Shown here: positions 22,901 to 30,448 of the stretch, piece after piece
Numbering within the stretch: position 1 is the stretch's first letter
Layout of the letters: every line of letters begins with the position of its first letter
Assembly (NCBI RefSeq): GCF_001889005.1
Contig: NZ_CP018153.1
Location: 1,584,501-1,648,500, forward strand
Source of the DNA: Christiangramia salexigens
GTDB taxonomy: Bacteria; Bacteroidota; Bacteroidia; Flavobacteriales; Flavobacteriaceae
Length of the DNA stretch: 64,000 nucleotides
Reading direction: 5' to 3'
The notes under the pieces: generated by a model
The model's input: only the letters and a program-made list of their open reading frames with translations
Database searches by the model: none
Told to the model about the DNA's origin: nothing
Program-made: the position numbers and the translations under genes

Positions 22901-24003
22901 GAAGGTTTAATGGTACAATTTATTACTGGGATCATTTTGGAAAAGAAGATTCCCATTATTTAGAAGAATATGTTGGTGGATATGCCGTGATGAACCTTGC
23001 TGGAGGTGTTGAAGCAGCCACTTCGAGTGATGCCAGAATCAATAATAACGACACAAGGGGTAATAAAACCCCTGGCGATTATATTCCGGTAGGACAGGGC
23101 TTTTTTGTAAACTCCACAGGAGCCGATAATCCGGGACCAATCTACTTTAAAAATGAACAACGTGCATTCGTAAGGGAAGCCACAGGAGATTCGCAGTTTT
23201 TGGTACAGGAAAAACCAACCAAGAAGGACCAGGCTACCTATACTAAAGACTCGCGCTTTAAAATTCGACTAAAATTCAGTTCCCCAAGAGGCTACAACCG
23301 ACAGATCCTGGTTACTGCCGATTCTAAAACGACTTCAGGCTATGATCTGGGTTATGATGCCCCTTTAATAGATAATATCCCTGAAGACATGTATTGGATT
23401 ATAGATGAATCTGAGTTTGTAATACAGGGGGTACCAGATTTCAACTTCGACAGAGTTCTTCCATTAGGAGTTAAGATCGCAGATGAAGGCGAATTCAGTA
23501 TTGAAGTGGAAAAACTAGAAAACTTCCCTAAGGAAATCAACATCTATGTACATGATAAAGAAACCGATCTTTATCATAATATCACTAAGGAAGCTTTCCA
23601 GACCGAAGCAACCACTGGAGAGTATAACGAACGGTATGACATCGTTTTCTTTGAACCAACAGAGGAAGGCGAACCTGTTGAAGAAGAGGAAGAACACACT
23701 GAGGAAGAGGAATCCGAAGAAGAACAGGCAGAAAAGCCAGATCCAATCTTAACTGAGTCCTGGTTCACGACAGATTATCTGAGAGATTCTAAAGATTTGA
23801 TCTTAAATAATCCAGAATTAACAGATATTAAAGCTGTGGAAATCTACAGTCTGACAGGACAATTTATTGAACGTTTCCAAGATCTACCGGTTCAGAGAAC
23901 CTATAACTTAACGATAGAAAGGCAATTAAGTTCTGCTATATATATTGTAAGGATCTATACCGCGAACAATGAATACTCCAGAAAAATAATTGTACAGAAT
24001 TAG
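16921..24003 (+). CDS. 2360-aa T9SS-exported adhesin with HYR and SprB-type repeats
   Basis: ATG at 16921 (MPMHKITKGS) is preferred over the in-frame TTG at 16918; ATG 16927 is also possible. A hydrophobic N-terminal segment (ILYVLIFLCLIILTSS) acts as signal peptide or anchor. The domain order is one SprB-like module, then HYR-type modules (about residues 100-590) including four or five consecutive ~80-aa repeats with NGSNDNC, DVGA..VTLTVTD and NGNSS. SprB-type repeats follow (CNGFNTGEINVTATGGVSPY, GGTPPYEYSIDNT), then a PKD-like domain (YTYSWDFGEG), LamG (from about residue 1480), the conserved tail, a Glu-rich linker and a T9SS type A sorting domain. SprB repeats are known from the gliding adhesin of Flavobacterium johnsoniae, so a role in surface attachment or gliding is plausible but unproven. 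The stop overlaps the convergent rsmG by 4 bp. Confidence 0.93.
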   Translation: MPMHKITKGSQILYVLIFLCLIILTSSWKNEGKSSSIAITQDSTTDASCPASADGSVSISVGGGVGPYTYAWTEPGFISTSVDINNLQAGTNHEVKVSDDIDPTIVAPDDINVGTDSNSCFATNVDLGEPTTVDNCNCETTSNDAPAQFPLGSTTVTWTVTDDEGNTATDTQIVTVVDDIDPTVITKNIDAFLDANGEVSITPADVDNGSNDNCGIASYSLNKTDFDCDDVGAKTVTLTVTDNSGNSSNANATVTVRDNMAPNAIAKDITVQLDSTGQVNITTTDIDNGSNDNCEIDSISLSQTNFTCSDVGANSVTLTVTDVNGNSSSKTATVTVEDNIAPTAIAKNITVQLDPAGQATITAEEIDNGSDDNCDIQSLSVSPSTFDCSDVGANPVILTVTDVNGNTSTANSTVTIEDSVAPVAFAQNFSVELDSNGQASISVADINNASSDNCEIDTMTLSQTNFDCSNVGSNTVTFTVTDVNGNSDTAEITVTVSDNIKPVITAGTDISVDNDNGQCEATVNVTPATASDNCSVSAPTGTRDDGLALNAPYPIGSTVITWTATDVNSNAAESVTQTVTVTDNEAPVPPSIDDIFWGCEYTVEAPVATDNCSGSITGTTTDPVTYSNSGTYTITWTFTDEYSNTSQITQQVVIDELEVAISKTDVECNGFNTGEINVTATGGVSPYTYSWATLSNGANKTDLPAGDYQITVTDFNGCEVVETITITQPEALSISGSNTGDTSCYEAADGSITAGDVSGGTPPYEYSIDNTTFQSSTSFTGLTAGDYTIFIQDANECALQDFVTVNEPDVLSAELSKTNVLCNGGSSGTITLSNTLGGSGNYEYSIDNTNWQTTPSFEGLTAGNYPVYIRDADATSCVILLNNSFEITEPTVLQASATSTRTTSYGSSTGTATVNATGGTPGYTYAWREAGNAAVITDTKTANNLAAGDYEVTVTDKNGCTLPPIEVTVIDAIYAEVESTTMCSGEEIEEDQIRTAYFRVTDLTAVGGDGNYTYSWDFGEGNTGTGPGEHTVNYNSNGNKTITLTIRDNGGSGETFTLTQDLYVGLCHEPCGQAQNAQFNVDAIYIGDINGNELDLDDPAVCSPAVNKYLFLPVDKNVNMYNPYTEITFRTTNGLTDEFDFQSDSDCRDEDEIDEQPVVNNNDKPNKVGDYIRLTRDPIEYLCGDALEIESFYITYTNVSKKDCLSNNNGFCYSTNDPVTVPTPVYVEATPSPVNCFGQSTGMISAKGTGGYAPYSFNITGENDPYDTPKIFNDLAAGSYTVYIKDSRGNTNSTTVTITQPSSAVTVNEEDFTITQPVCNGETGIAEVEGDGGTPFIDAEGKPYYEYLWNDASETAAAKAENLSPGDYTVTVTDANGCQATKTITIVEPPVLTTPDAGPDQNLNCGIYSTNLQANTPTEGVGTWTIDTANSSAGGVISDDTNPNSQFSAAQGTYSLIWTIANADGSCDQADTVTITIAGECSTLDFDGVDDHVFFDDNYGFTTGSFTIEVWVKPESTTGVQTIFSKRDKSNLTSGGYDLIINSGSPTFRWKGKTATTAKKLTTARWYHLAVIFDGNTAKLYVDGIDVGNASAANPAAISTPFILGAMYDSASPLNPKNYFSGWMEELRIWNSALSQEQLRFMMNQRVEANGSNTKGEVLPMDVPGPLAWNKLIGYYHLSPADNINGETPDISGTPLNGILRNIETDQKNSAPLPYVSEANGSWRNRATWDTNIGGADENWWDVPNGKGINGEYINWNIAQISNDINSAYENIYLLGLISESGELLMDGSVPEKTGNGLTVTKYLKLDGTINLDGQSQLVQTENSILEPNSSGTIEIDQQGTENSFNYNYWSSPVSLRDNTTNNTGFRLNDVLFDGSTSAPGGISYNGQYHWADGNYSGDARISTYWLYSFQGTADDYSEWHRFDQNTLLDPGIGYTMKGTKGYVPLTNQQNYTFKGKPNNGDIIVNIGANQNLLIGNPYPSAIDANMFIEENLGRFNGTIYYWDHFGKEDSHYLEEYVGGYAVMNLAGGVEAATSSDARINNNDTRGNKTPGDYIPVGQGFFVNSTGADNPGPIYFKNEQRAFVREATGDSQFLVQEKPTKKDQATYTKDSRFKIRLKFSSPRGYNRQILVTADSKTTSGYDLGYDAPLIDNIPEDMYWIIDESEFVIQGVPDFNFDRVLPLGVKIADEGEFSIEVEKLENFPKEINIYVHDKETDLYHNITKEAFQTEATTGEYNERYDIVFFEPTEEGEPVEEEEEHTEEEESEEEQAEKPDPILTESWFTTDYLRDSKDLILNNPELTDIKAVEIYSLTGQFIERFQDLPVQRTYNLTIERQLSSAIYIVRIYTANNEYSRKIIVQN
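17453..18420 (+). repeat. Tandem ~240-bp repeats encoding HYR-type modules
   Basis: About four diverged units of roughly 80 codons lie head to tail. Each encodes an (A/D)P...I..(F/V)(Q/L)LD..G motif, NGS(N/D)DNC, and VTLTVTD.NGN. Unlike the MBG array at 43588-50467, these units have diverged clearly at the amino-acid level. Confidence 0.75.
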
Positions 24004-24629
24004 GGTTTATATTTCATTGGAAGATAAACGACCTTTTTAGTATCAAAAAATTCCTCCTGAAAGTAATCTGAAAGCTCAAAAATTTCAGCAGTTCTGTAAT
24101 CCTGAAGTTCTTCAGAAAGATCTCCTCCTTTTAAATAAAGGATTCCGTTCTTTCTCTCATGATTGCTTTCCTTAGCAATTTTACCCTTTATCCATCTAAC
24201 AAAAGTAGGCATTACAGCTACTGCTCTACTCACTATGAAATCATAATTACCGGATAGTTCCTCAACCCGTTTATTAAAGGAAGTTACATTTTTAAGCTCC
24301 AGGCCTTCACTAACTTCATTTACTACTTTTATCTTCTTTCCTATAGAATCTACCAAATGGAATTCTGTTTCGGGAAACATAATGGCTAAAGGTATTCCGG
24401 GAAATCCTCCTCCAGTACCAACATCAAGAACCTTTGATCCAGGTTTGAAGCTTTGCACTTTCGCTATTCCAAGGGAATGTAAAACATGTCTCAGGTATAG
24501 CTCATCTATATCTTTTCTGGAAACCACATTTATCTTTAGATTCCAATCTTTATATAGTTCCTCTAATTTTTCAAATTTCTGAATTTGATCTTCGGTTAAT
24601 TCCGGGAAGTATTTACGTATTAGTTCCAA
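24000..24629 (-). CDS. rsmG: 16S rRNA m7G527 methyltransferase RsmG
   Basis: 209 aa, the normal size for RsmG (GidB), which methylates N7 of G527 in 16S rRNA using SAM. The SAM-binding motif VLDVGTGGGFPGIPLA lies at residues 68-82. LRHVLHSLG near residue 47, LVDSIGKKIKVV and the VSRAVA motif are also typical. It converges with the giant adhesin gene and their stop codons overlap (24000-24003). A TAnnTTTG element (24646-24653, - strand) lies 17 nt before the ATG, so it has its own promoter. Confidence 0.96.
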   Translation of the reverse strand: MELIRKYFPELTEDQIQKFEKLEELYKDWNLKINVVSRKDIDELYLRHVLHSLGIAKVQSFKPGSKVLDVGTGGGFPGIPLAIMFPETEFHLVDSIGKKIKVVNEVSEGLELKNVTSFNKRVEELSGNYDFIVSRAVAVMPTFVRWIKGKIAKESNHERKNGILYLKGGDLSEELQDYRTAEIFELSDYFQEEFFDTKKVVYLPMKYKP

Positions 24630-24645
24630 AAGCTATTATTTTGTG

Positions 24646-24653
24646 CAAAAGTA
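24646..24653 (-). promoter_or_regulatory. -7 element of rsmG promoter (TACTTTTG)
   Basis: Matches the Bacteroidota TAnnTTTG consensus on the minus strand, 17 nt upstream of the rsmG start. Confidence 0.6.
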
Positions 24654-24709
24654 ATTATTTTTAGCGGCTATTTTTTTTAAATAATTAATTGATGAAATTT
24701 TTAAAATCA

Positions 24710-24717
24710 TAACTTTG
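24710..24717 (+). promoter_or_regulatory. -7 element of aminotransferase promoter (TAACTTTG)
   Basis: Exact TAnnTTTG match 72 nt upstream of the ATG at 24790. It predicts a leader of about 65 nt, almost all of which is occupied by the inverted repeat that begins within the element. Confidence 0.65.
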
Positions 24718-24762
24718 AAGCTGTTCCTTTTTTAGTTAGGAGCACGCGCAAAAAACAGCTTC
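24717..24762 (+). promoter_or_regulatory. Inverted repeat in the 5' leader of the aminotransferase gene
   Basis: GAAGCTGTT (24717-24725) pairs with AACAGCTTC (24754-24762). The enclosed 28 nt contain a T-run and an A-run that could extend the pairing. The position, immediately after the predicted promoter, suggests a 5'-UTR structure. No known riboswitch class is recognised. Confidence 0.5.
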
Positions 24763-24789
24763 AGTAGTAATATTTAAATTAAAAACATC

Positions 24790-25977
24790 ATGCAGGAAAA
24801 ATTATCCAATCGCATCAATTCAATGGCAACTTCGCAAACCCTGGCTATGGCAGCCAAAGCGCGTGAACTGAAAGCAGAAGGCAAAGATATTATTGGCCTG
24901 AGTTTAGGGGAGCCAGATTTTAATACTCCGGATTTCATTAAAGAAGCTGCAATTCAAGCCATTAACGACAACTATAATTCATATACTCCAGTAGACGGAT
25001 ATGTTGAGTTAAAAGATGCTATCATCAATAAATTTAAAAGAGATAACAATCTTACTTACGACAGGTCTCAGATCGTTGTTTCAACCGGAGCAAAACAATC
25101 ATTGGCCAATGTTGCTATGGTTGTTTTAAATCCCGGAGATGAAGTGCTTTTGCCTTGCCCATATTGGGTAAGCTATGCAGAAATTGTAAAACTAGCAGAA
25201 GGGGTACCGGTAGAAGTTCCAACTTCAGTAGAAACAAATTTTAAAATCACACCGGAACAACTTGAGGCTTCCATTACTCCAAAAACGAAAATGATCTGGT
25301 ATAGTTCTCCTTGTAATCCAAGTGGAATGGTATACAGTAAAGAGGAATTAAGAGCCCTGGCCGATGTTCTTAAGAAATATCCGGATATCATAGTAGTTAG
25401 TGATGAAATATACGAACATATCAATTTTGTAGGCGATCATGCTTCGATGGCGGGATTTGAAGATATGTATGATCGTACTGTTACGGTTAATGGTGTATCT
25501 AAGGCATTCGCAATGACAGGCTGGAGAATAGGATATATTGGAGCTCCTTCTTATATAGCAAGAGCCTGTAATAAAATGCAAGGTCAGATCACAAGCGGAG
25601 CAAACTGTATTGCTCAACGTGCCGTAATAACTGCACTGGAAGCACCGGTATCAAAGATCAGTTATATGATAGATACCTTTAAAAGCAGAAGAAAACTTAT
25701 CATAGATCTTTTAAATAATATTGAAGGTTTTAGAACTACGGAGCCCGAAGGAGCCTTTTATGTATTCCCTAATATTTCTTCATTCTTTGGTAAAACCATT
25801 AAGGGTCATAAGATTGCCAATGCGACAGATTTCAGCCTGTTCTTACTTGAAGAAGCCAATGTAGCTACGGTAACCGGGGAGGCATTTGGAAACCCGGAAT
25901 GTATAAGAATATCCTACGCAGCAAGCGAATCACAAATTGAAGAAGCTTTAAAAAGGATCAAAGAAGCGCTTTCTTAG
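24790..25977 (+). CDS. Aspartate aminotransferase family protein (PLP-dependent class I)
   Basis: 395 aa, full length for a class I/II aminotransferase. It transfers an amino group between aspartate (or a related amino acid) and 2-oxoglutarate. Visible family motifs are LSLGEPDFNTPDFI near residue 37, YSSPCNPSGM near 171, VVSDEIYEHI near 202 and the PLP-lysine motif SKAFAMTGWRIGYIG with the Schiff-base lysine at about residue 238. The C-terminal CIRISYAAS carries the conserved substrate-carboxylate arginine. It resembles the bacterial AspB/AspC Ib type. Exact substrate preference is inferred from family only. It is monocistronic: own promoter upstream, terminator downstream. Confidence 0.93.
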   Translation: MQEKLSNRINSMATSQTLAMAAKARELKAEGKDIIGLSLGEPDFNTPDFIKEAAIQAINDNYNSYTPVDGYVELKDAIINKFKRDNNLTYDRSQIVVSTGAKQSLANVAMVVLNPGDEVLLPCPYWVSYAEIVKLAEGVPVEVPTSVETNFKITPEQLEASITPKTKMIWYSSPCNPSGMVYSKEELRALADVLKKYPDIIVVSDEIYEHINFVGDHASMAGFEDMYDRTVTVNGVSKAFAMTGWRIGYIGAPSYIARACNKMQGQITSGANCIAQRAVITALEAPVSKISYMIDTFKSRRKLIIDLLNNIEGFRTTEPEGAFYVFPNISSFFGKTIKGHKIANATDFSLFLLEEANVATVTGEAFGNPECIRISYAASESQIEEALKRIKEALS

Positions 25978-26003
25978 AGTGCTTTCAGCAAATATTGAAA
26001 TAC

Positions 26004-26030
26004 AAACCGGCTGAAATGCCGGTTTTTTTT
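26004..26030 (+). terminator. Rho-independent terminator of the aminotransferase gene
   Basis: Stem AAACCGGC (26004-26011) / GCCGGTTT (26018-26025), loop of 6 nt, T-run to 26030. The T-run overlaps the last codon of the convergent trkH gene. Confidence 0.85.
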
Positions 26031-27525
26031 ATCTATTTCTCCAGAAGAATGGAGTTAGGAGTATTAACACGGTAAACAATTCAAGTCTTCCGATAAGCAT
26101 AAGGAAGCTACACCACCATTTTCCAAAGGCAGGAAGCATATCGAAATTGTTCACCGGGCTTAAACCTCCAAATGCCGGACCAATGTTTCCAAGGGAAGAT
26201 GCTGCTCCACCAATTGCCGTTTCAAAATCAAGACCTAATGACGCTAAACCAACTGCCCCTATAATAAAGGACAGCATATAGAGGATGAAAAATCCAAGGA
26301 TATTAAATACGATCTCTTTACTGATCGATTTACCGTTAAATCTAACCGGTAATATTGCATTGGGGTGAAGTGTTCTTTTAAACTCTATCATCCCATTTTT
26401 GATCATTATTATATGCCGCATCACCTTAACACCACCGGCAGTAGACCCGGCCGAACCTCCCAAAAAGAAAAGTCCGAAAAATAATATTGTCAAAAAGGGT
26501 GTCCACATCGTATAATCTGCAGAAACAAAGCCTGTAGTGGTTATTATTGCGAGCACCTGAAACAGTGAATGTCTAAAGGCGCTTTCCCCTTCCCCCCATA
26601 CCATTGGATGGTCTATTGAAGAAATACTAACATCGGCCTGGAAGTAAATAATCAGAGCTGAGATTAAGGTAAAACCTCCTATAAATACTAGGTACCATTT
26701 AAATTCATCATCCTTCAATACCTTTTGCATATTTCCTTTAAAAGCGAAATAGCTTAATACGAAGTTACTCCCGGCAAGAAGCATAAAAAGAATAATTATA
26801 TACTGAATTATTGGGTTATCATTCCAAAAGGCCAAACTGGCATTTTTGGTGGAAAAACCACCGGTAGAAAGTGTGCTAAAAGCATGGTTTATGGCATCAA
26901 AGAATGTCATCCCGGCTACCCACAGCAGAATGGTTTCAGCCAAAGTATAGGAAACATAGATAAGCCAAAGTCTTTTAGCGGTATCACGAATTCTGGGCTT
27001 CAGCTTATCGGCACTTGGACCGGGAGATTCCGCAGTAAAAAGCTGCATTCCTCCTATTCCTAGTAAAGGTAAAATGGCGATTGCAAGTACGATTATCCCC
27101 ATCCCTCCTATCCAGTGCGTAAGACTTCTCCAAAAGAGAATACCTTTGGGTATTGCCTCAATATCATTCAGGATTGATGCACCGGTAGTTGTATACCCGG
27201 ACATGGTTTCAAAGAAGGCATTCGTAAAACCGGGAATTGACTCACTAATCAGATACGGTAGAGTCCCGCTTAAAGCCATGAATATCCACCCAAAAGTAAC
27301 GATGATATATCCTTCCCTAATCTTCACCTCCTTACTATGCCCTCGCGTGGAAAACATAAAAAGTGTTCCAAGAAACAACGTGATTAAAGCAGCTGTCGAA
27401 ATTTCCAAAGTAACACCATCCTGATAAAACCAGCTGACCAGGGTCGCCAATAGCATAAAACCGCCATTACAAAGCAACAGCAAGCCCATTACATGCAGAA
27501 TGATTTGGTAATTCAGTCTGGGCAT
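26029..27525 (-). CDS. trkH: TrkH potassium transporter, membrane subunit
   Basis: 498 aa integral membrane protein with the four half-membrane P-loop repeats of the Trk/Ktr/HKT family. The selectivity loops are visible as SGYTTTGAS, FSTLSTGGFS, ITTTGFVSAD and SSLGNIGPAFGG. It forms the K+ channel part of the TrkAH uptake system in the inner membrane. The start codon overlaps the trkA stop by one base (TAATG), so the two genes are translationally coupled. Length is normal for TrkH. Confidence 0.95.
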   Translation of the reverse strand: MPRLNYQIILHVMGLLLLCNGGFMLLATLVSWFYQDGVTLEISTAALITLFLGTLFMFSTRGHSKEVKIREGYIIVTFGWIFMALSGTLPYLISESIPGFTNAFFETMSGYTTTGASILNDIEAIPKGILFWRSLTHWIGGMGIIVLAIAILPLLGIGGMQLFTAESPGPSADKLKPRIRDTAKRLWLIYVSYTLAETILLWVAGMTFFDAINHAFSTLSTGGFSTKNASLAFWNDNPIIQYIIILFMLLAGSNFVLSYFAFKGNMQKVLKDDEFKWYLVFIGGFTLISALIIYFQADVSISSIDHPMVWGEGESAFRHSLFQVLAIITTTGFVSADYTMWTPFLTILFFGLFFLGGSAGSTAGGVKVMRHIIMIKNGMIEFKRTLHPNAILPVRFNGKSISKEIVFNILGFFILYMLSFIIGAVGLASLGLDFETAIGGAASSLGNIGPAFGGLSPVNNFDMLPAFGKWWCSFLMLIGRLELFTVLILLTPFFWRNR

Positions 27526-28874
27526 TACAAAAATAATTTTTCAACCTTATTGATAGATCGTGGTAAACAGCATACAACAATTCTATCGCCCGGCTTAATA
27601 AGAAAATCGCCTAATGCAATTAATCCTTCACCATCTCTGATAATCCCTCCAATAATTGCCGATCTTGGAAAATCCAGATCCTTTATTTTCTTGTTGCTCA
27701 CCTGTGAGTTAGGCTTAACAATGAATTCCAGCAATTCGGCATTCATGTTATTGAGCTTTGTCATGGCAACAACCTCCCCTTTTCTTACATAACGGAAGAT
27801 ATTATTCGCTGCAAGTAGTTTTTTATTAATTAGCGTATCAATACCTATGGAATGACTCAATTGAAAGTAATCCATATTTTCAACAAGCGAAATGGTCTTT
27901 TTTACACTTTTGGATTTTGCGACCAGACAAGACATGATGTTTGTTTCCGAATTTCCGGTAACCGCTATAAAAGCATCCATATCATGAATATTCTCCTCTT
28001 CAAGCAATTCTACATTCCTACCATCCCCGTTTATAATTAGGGTATTCGGAAGTTCATCTGCAAGTTCGTAAGCTTTTTCCCTGTCCTTTTCAACAAGCTT
28101 TACCTTGAAGTTATTTTTGCAAAGTACCTGAGCAGTTTTTATTCCAATCTTACTCCCACCAAGTATCATCACATTTTTTATATCCTGTTTAACCTTCCCG
28201 GTAAGCTTGTAAAGCTCTTCTACTCCATTCTTCAGCGTTACGAAATATACCTGGTCTCCTTCCTTGAATTGGGTGTCTCCACGTGGGATGAGCGTATATT
28301 GAGTTCCAAATCTCTGAATGGCAATTGGAACAAAGTTTAATTCGGGAAAGATCTTAGCGGCCTCCTTAACAGATTTTCCAACGAAGGTAGCTGTACGGGA
28401 AAGGCTAACCCCAATCATAGTAAGAGCACCTTCTTCGAATTCATAGCTATCATTAAAGGCAGACTGATTAAGAAGTAATTCTATTTCGCGGGAAGCCAGC
28501 GCTTCAGGAGAAATTAATTCATCAATCCCAAACCGGGTAAATCCTAGCTCTTCCTGATTTTCAAGATATTCGGTATTTGATATTCTGGCTATAGTTCTTT
28601 TTGCTCCAAGCTGTTTAGCAAGTACGCAAACGGTAATATTAGTACCCTCACTTGAGGTGACACTAATTACCATATCGGTATGCTTGACCTGAGCTTCCTT
28701 AAGAATTCTAATAGAAGAAGCATCGCCCTTAACCGTCCTGATGTCCAAATGAGTATCTGCGTATGCTAAATTATCTCTATTAGGGTCGATCAGCGTGATA
28801 TCCTGAGATTCAAAAGAGAGTAATTTAGCCAAATGAAATCCTACTTCACCAGCACCGGCGATAATTATCTTCAT
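27525..28874 (-). CDS. trkA: TrkA, NAD-binding regulatory subunit of the Trk potassium system
   Basis: 449 aa from ATG 28874 (MKIIIAGAGEVGFHLAKLL); the longer in-frame start at 28901 would add nine residues that run into the promoter. It has two repeated RCK halves, each with a Rossmann TrkA-N domain (GAGEVG near residue 7 and GGSKIG near 236) and a TrkA-C domain (for example the C-terminal IIGGIIRDGEG...LIKPGDRIVVCC). It is a cytoplasmic NAD(H)-binding gate for TrkH. First gene of a trkA-trkH operon with its own TAnnTTTG promoter. Confidence 0.95.
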   Translation of the reverse strand: MKIIIAGAGEVGFHLAKLLSFESQDITLIDPNRDNLAYADTHLDIRTVKGDASSIRILKEAQVKHTDMVISVTSSEGTNITVCVLAKQLGAKRTIARISNTEYLENQEELGFTRFGIDELISPEALASREIELLLNQSAFNDSYEFEEGALTMIGVSLSRTATFVGKSVKEAAKIFPELNFVPIAIQRFGTQYTLIPRGDTQFKEGDQVYFVTLKNGVEELYKLTGKVKQDIKNVMILGGSKIGIKTAQVLCKNNFKVKLVEKDREKAYELADELPNTLIINGDGRNVELLEEENIHDMDAFIAVTGNSETNIMSCLVAKSKSVKKTISLVENMDYFQLSHSIGIDTLINKKLLAANNIFRYVRKGEVVAMTKLNNMNAELLEFIVKPNSQVSNKKIKDLDFPRSAIIGGIIRDGEGLIALGDFLIKPGDRIVVCCLPRSINKVEKLFL

Positions 28875-28898
28875 ATAACTGCTTGGAATTAAGAAGGA

Positions 28899-28906
28899 CA
28901 AAGTTA
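28899..28906 (-). promoter_or_regulatory. -7 element of trkA promoter (TAACTTTG)
   Basis: TAnnTTTG match on the minus strand, 25 nt before ATG 28874. It lies upstream of, and so argues against, the ORF start at 28901. Confidence 0.6.
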
Positions 28907-28984
28907 AGCTATTTTAGAGAAACGAAAAATCCCAAACAAGTCACAAAAATTTGTTTAACAACAAAGATTTTCATGTATAACGAT

Positions 28985-28992
28985 TATCTTTG
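28985..28992 (+). promoter_or_regulatory. -7 element of ubiE-porT promoter (TATCTTTG)
   Basis: Exact TAnnTTTG match 16 nt before ATG 29008. The alternative TTG start at 28990 falls inside the element and is therefore rejected. Confidence 0.65.
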
Positions 28993-29007
28993 AGCCAAAG
29001 TTTTTCT

Positions 29008-29736
29008 ATGAGTAAGAAGGTTACTCCTTATAAAGATTCAGATCTCACCAAAAAGAAGCAGGTTGAGCAAATGTTCGATAAGATCTCGGGCAGTTACGAC
29101 GGGCTTAACCGAGTGATATCGCTGGGAACTGATGTTAAATGGAGAAAGAAAGTAGTGGCTGCGGTGGCGGCAACTAATCCGGACAGCATTCTGGATATTG
29201 CTACAGGAACCGGTGATCTCGCTATTCAAATGGCTCCAACGGGAGCATCGAGAATCGTTGGTTTAGACCTCTCTCAAGGAATGCTGAATGTTGGTAGAAA
29301 GAAAATTTCTGCAAAGAATCTTGATGGAAAGATCGAAATGATCCAGGGAGACTCAGAAAATCTTCCTTTTGAAGATAGTTCCTTTAATGCCATCACGGTT
29401 GCCTTTGGAGTGAGGAATTTTGAAGATCTCGAAAAAGGTTTAGAGGAAATATACAGAGTTCTAAAACCCGGAGGAATTTTCGTAGTTCTAGAAACTTCGG
29501 TTCCTACCAAATTTCCATTTAGACAAGGCTATAATTTCTATTCCAAAACAATATTACCGAGTATAGGAAAGATTTTTTCCAAAGATAAAGACGCATACTC
29601 CTACCTGAGTGAAAGTGCTGCGAATTTTCCCTACGGCGCTGCTTTCAACAATATTTTATCTAAAATCGGGTTTATAGATGTAGAAGATTTGCCACAAACA
29701 TTTGGCGTTTCAACTATATACATTGCTTCAAAGTAA
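29008..29736 (+). CDS. ubiE: Demethylmenaquinone methyltransferase UbiE/MenG
   Basis: 242 aa from ATG 29008. It catalyses SAM-dependent C-methylation of demethylmenaquinone, the last step of menaquinone synthesis. Visible motifs are [18 protein letters not shown] at the N-terminus, the SAM-binding [22 protein letters not shown], and [20 protein letters not shown] with VLKPGG. All are diagnostic for UbiE. Aerobic flavobacteria use menaquinone only, so the MenG role is expected. It is followed 4 nt later by porT, an arrangement seen in other Flavobacteriia. Confidence 0.95.
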   Translation: MSKKVTPYKDSDLTKKKQVEQMFDKISGSYDGLNRVISLGTDVKWRKKVVAAVAATNPDSILDIATGTGDLAIQMAPTGASRIVGLDLSQGMLNVGRKKISAKNLDGKIEMIQGDSENLPFEDSSFNAITVAFGVRNFEDLEKGLEEIYRVLKPGGIFVVLETSVPTKFPFRQGYNFYSKTILPSIGKIFSKDKDAYSYLSESAANFPYGAAFNNILSKIGFIDVEDLPQTFGVSTIYIASK

Positions 29737-29740
29737 TATC

Positions 29741-30448
29741 ATGAAAAAAATATTGACGATTGCCCTGCTAATTTTTAGCTGCGCCTTTGCAAATGCGCAG
29801 ATATTTTCGGGCGAACGCATACTTAATAATGAAAATTTTGACCAGCAAAAATGGTCCTGGGGTTATTTTTTAGGCCTTAACAGTTATGACTTCAATTTTG
29901 ATTATATCAATTATAATCCAAATCCTGTGACTGGTCAGGACTTTAGAGTTGAAAAGAGAGTTGGATTCAATGTTGGTCTGGTGGGTAATTTAAAGCTGAA
30001 TAACAACCTTGATCTAAGGCTCGAGCCGGGAGTTAATTTTAATACAAGAGGTTATCAGGCCCTTAAGGCAGATGCCAATACTTTCCGGGAGGTTAGTTCA
30101 ACTTATGTTCACATTCCACTCTTATTGAAGTTTAATGCAAACCGTTTAAATAATTTCAGGCCCTTTGTGGTAGGAGGCGTTTCCACGTCTATCAACTTAA
30201 GCAGTAATGAATCCAACCCCGATGATAACAGTGCCGGGCAATTTAGAATGACTACCAATTCCTATTATTATGAAATAGGTTTCGGAATAGACCTCTATCT
30301 ATACTATTTTAAGTTATCACCATCCATAAGAGGCGTTTTTGCCATCAATGATGAATTAATTCGAGATGCAGATCCCAATAGTTTATATACAGGAAATGTA
30401 GATAAAATGTCTTCAAGAGCTGTATTTCTGAATTTTACTTTTCAATAG
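29741..30448 (+). CDS. porT: PorT-family outer membrane protein of the type IX secretion system
   Basis: 235 aa from ATG 29741, with a signal peptide (MKKILTIALLIFSCAFANAQ). It is a predicted outer-membrane beta-barrel: GYFLGLNSYDFNFDYIN, GFNVGLVGNLKLNNNLDLRLE, PLLLKFNANRLNNFRPFVVG, YEIGFGIDLYLYYFK and a terminal aromatic strand ending FLNFTFQ. These match my recollection of flavobacterial PorT (SprT) sequences, and the ubiE-porT order supports it. PorT is required for T9SS export in Porphyromonas and Flavobacterium. It is the only T9SS machinery gene in this window and would serve the sorting-domain proteins on either side. Its 3' end overlaps the convergent methyltransferase by 14 bp. Confidence 0.9.
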   Translation: MKKILTIALLIFSCAFANAQIFSGERILNNENFDQQKWSWGYFLGLNSYDFNFDYINYNPNPVTGQDFRVEKRVGFNVGLVGNLKLNNNLDLRLEPGVNFNTRGYQALKADANTFREVSSTYVHIPLLLKFNANRLNNFRPFVVGGVSTSINLSSNESNPDDNSAGQFRMTTNSYYYEIGFGIDLYLYYFKLSPSIRGVFAINDELIRDADPNSLYTGNVDKMSSRAVFLNFTFQ

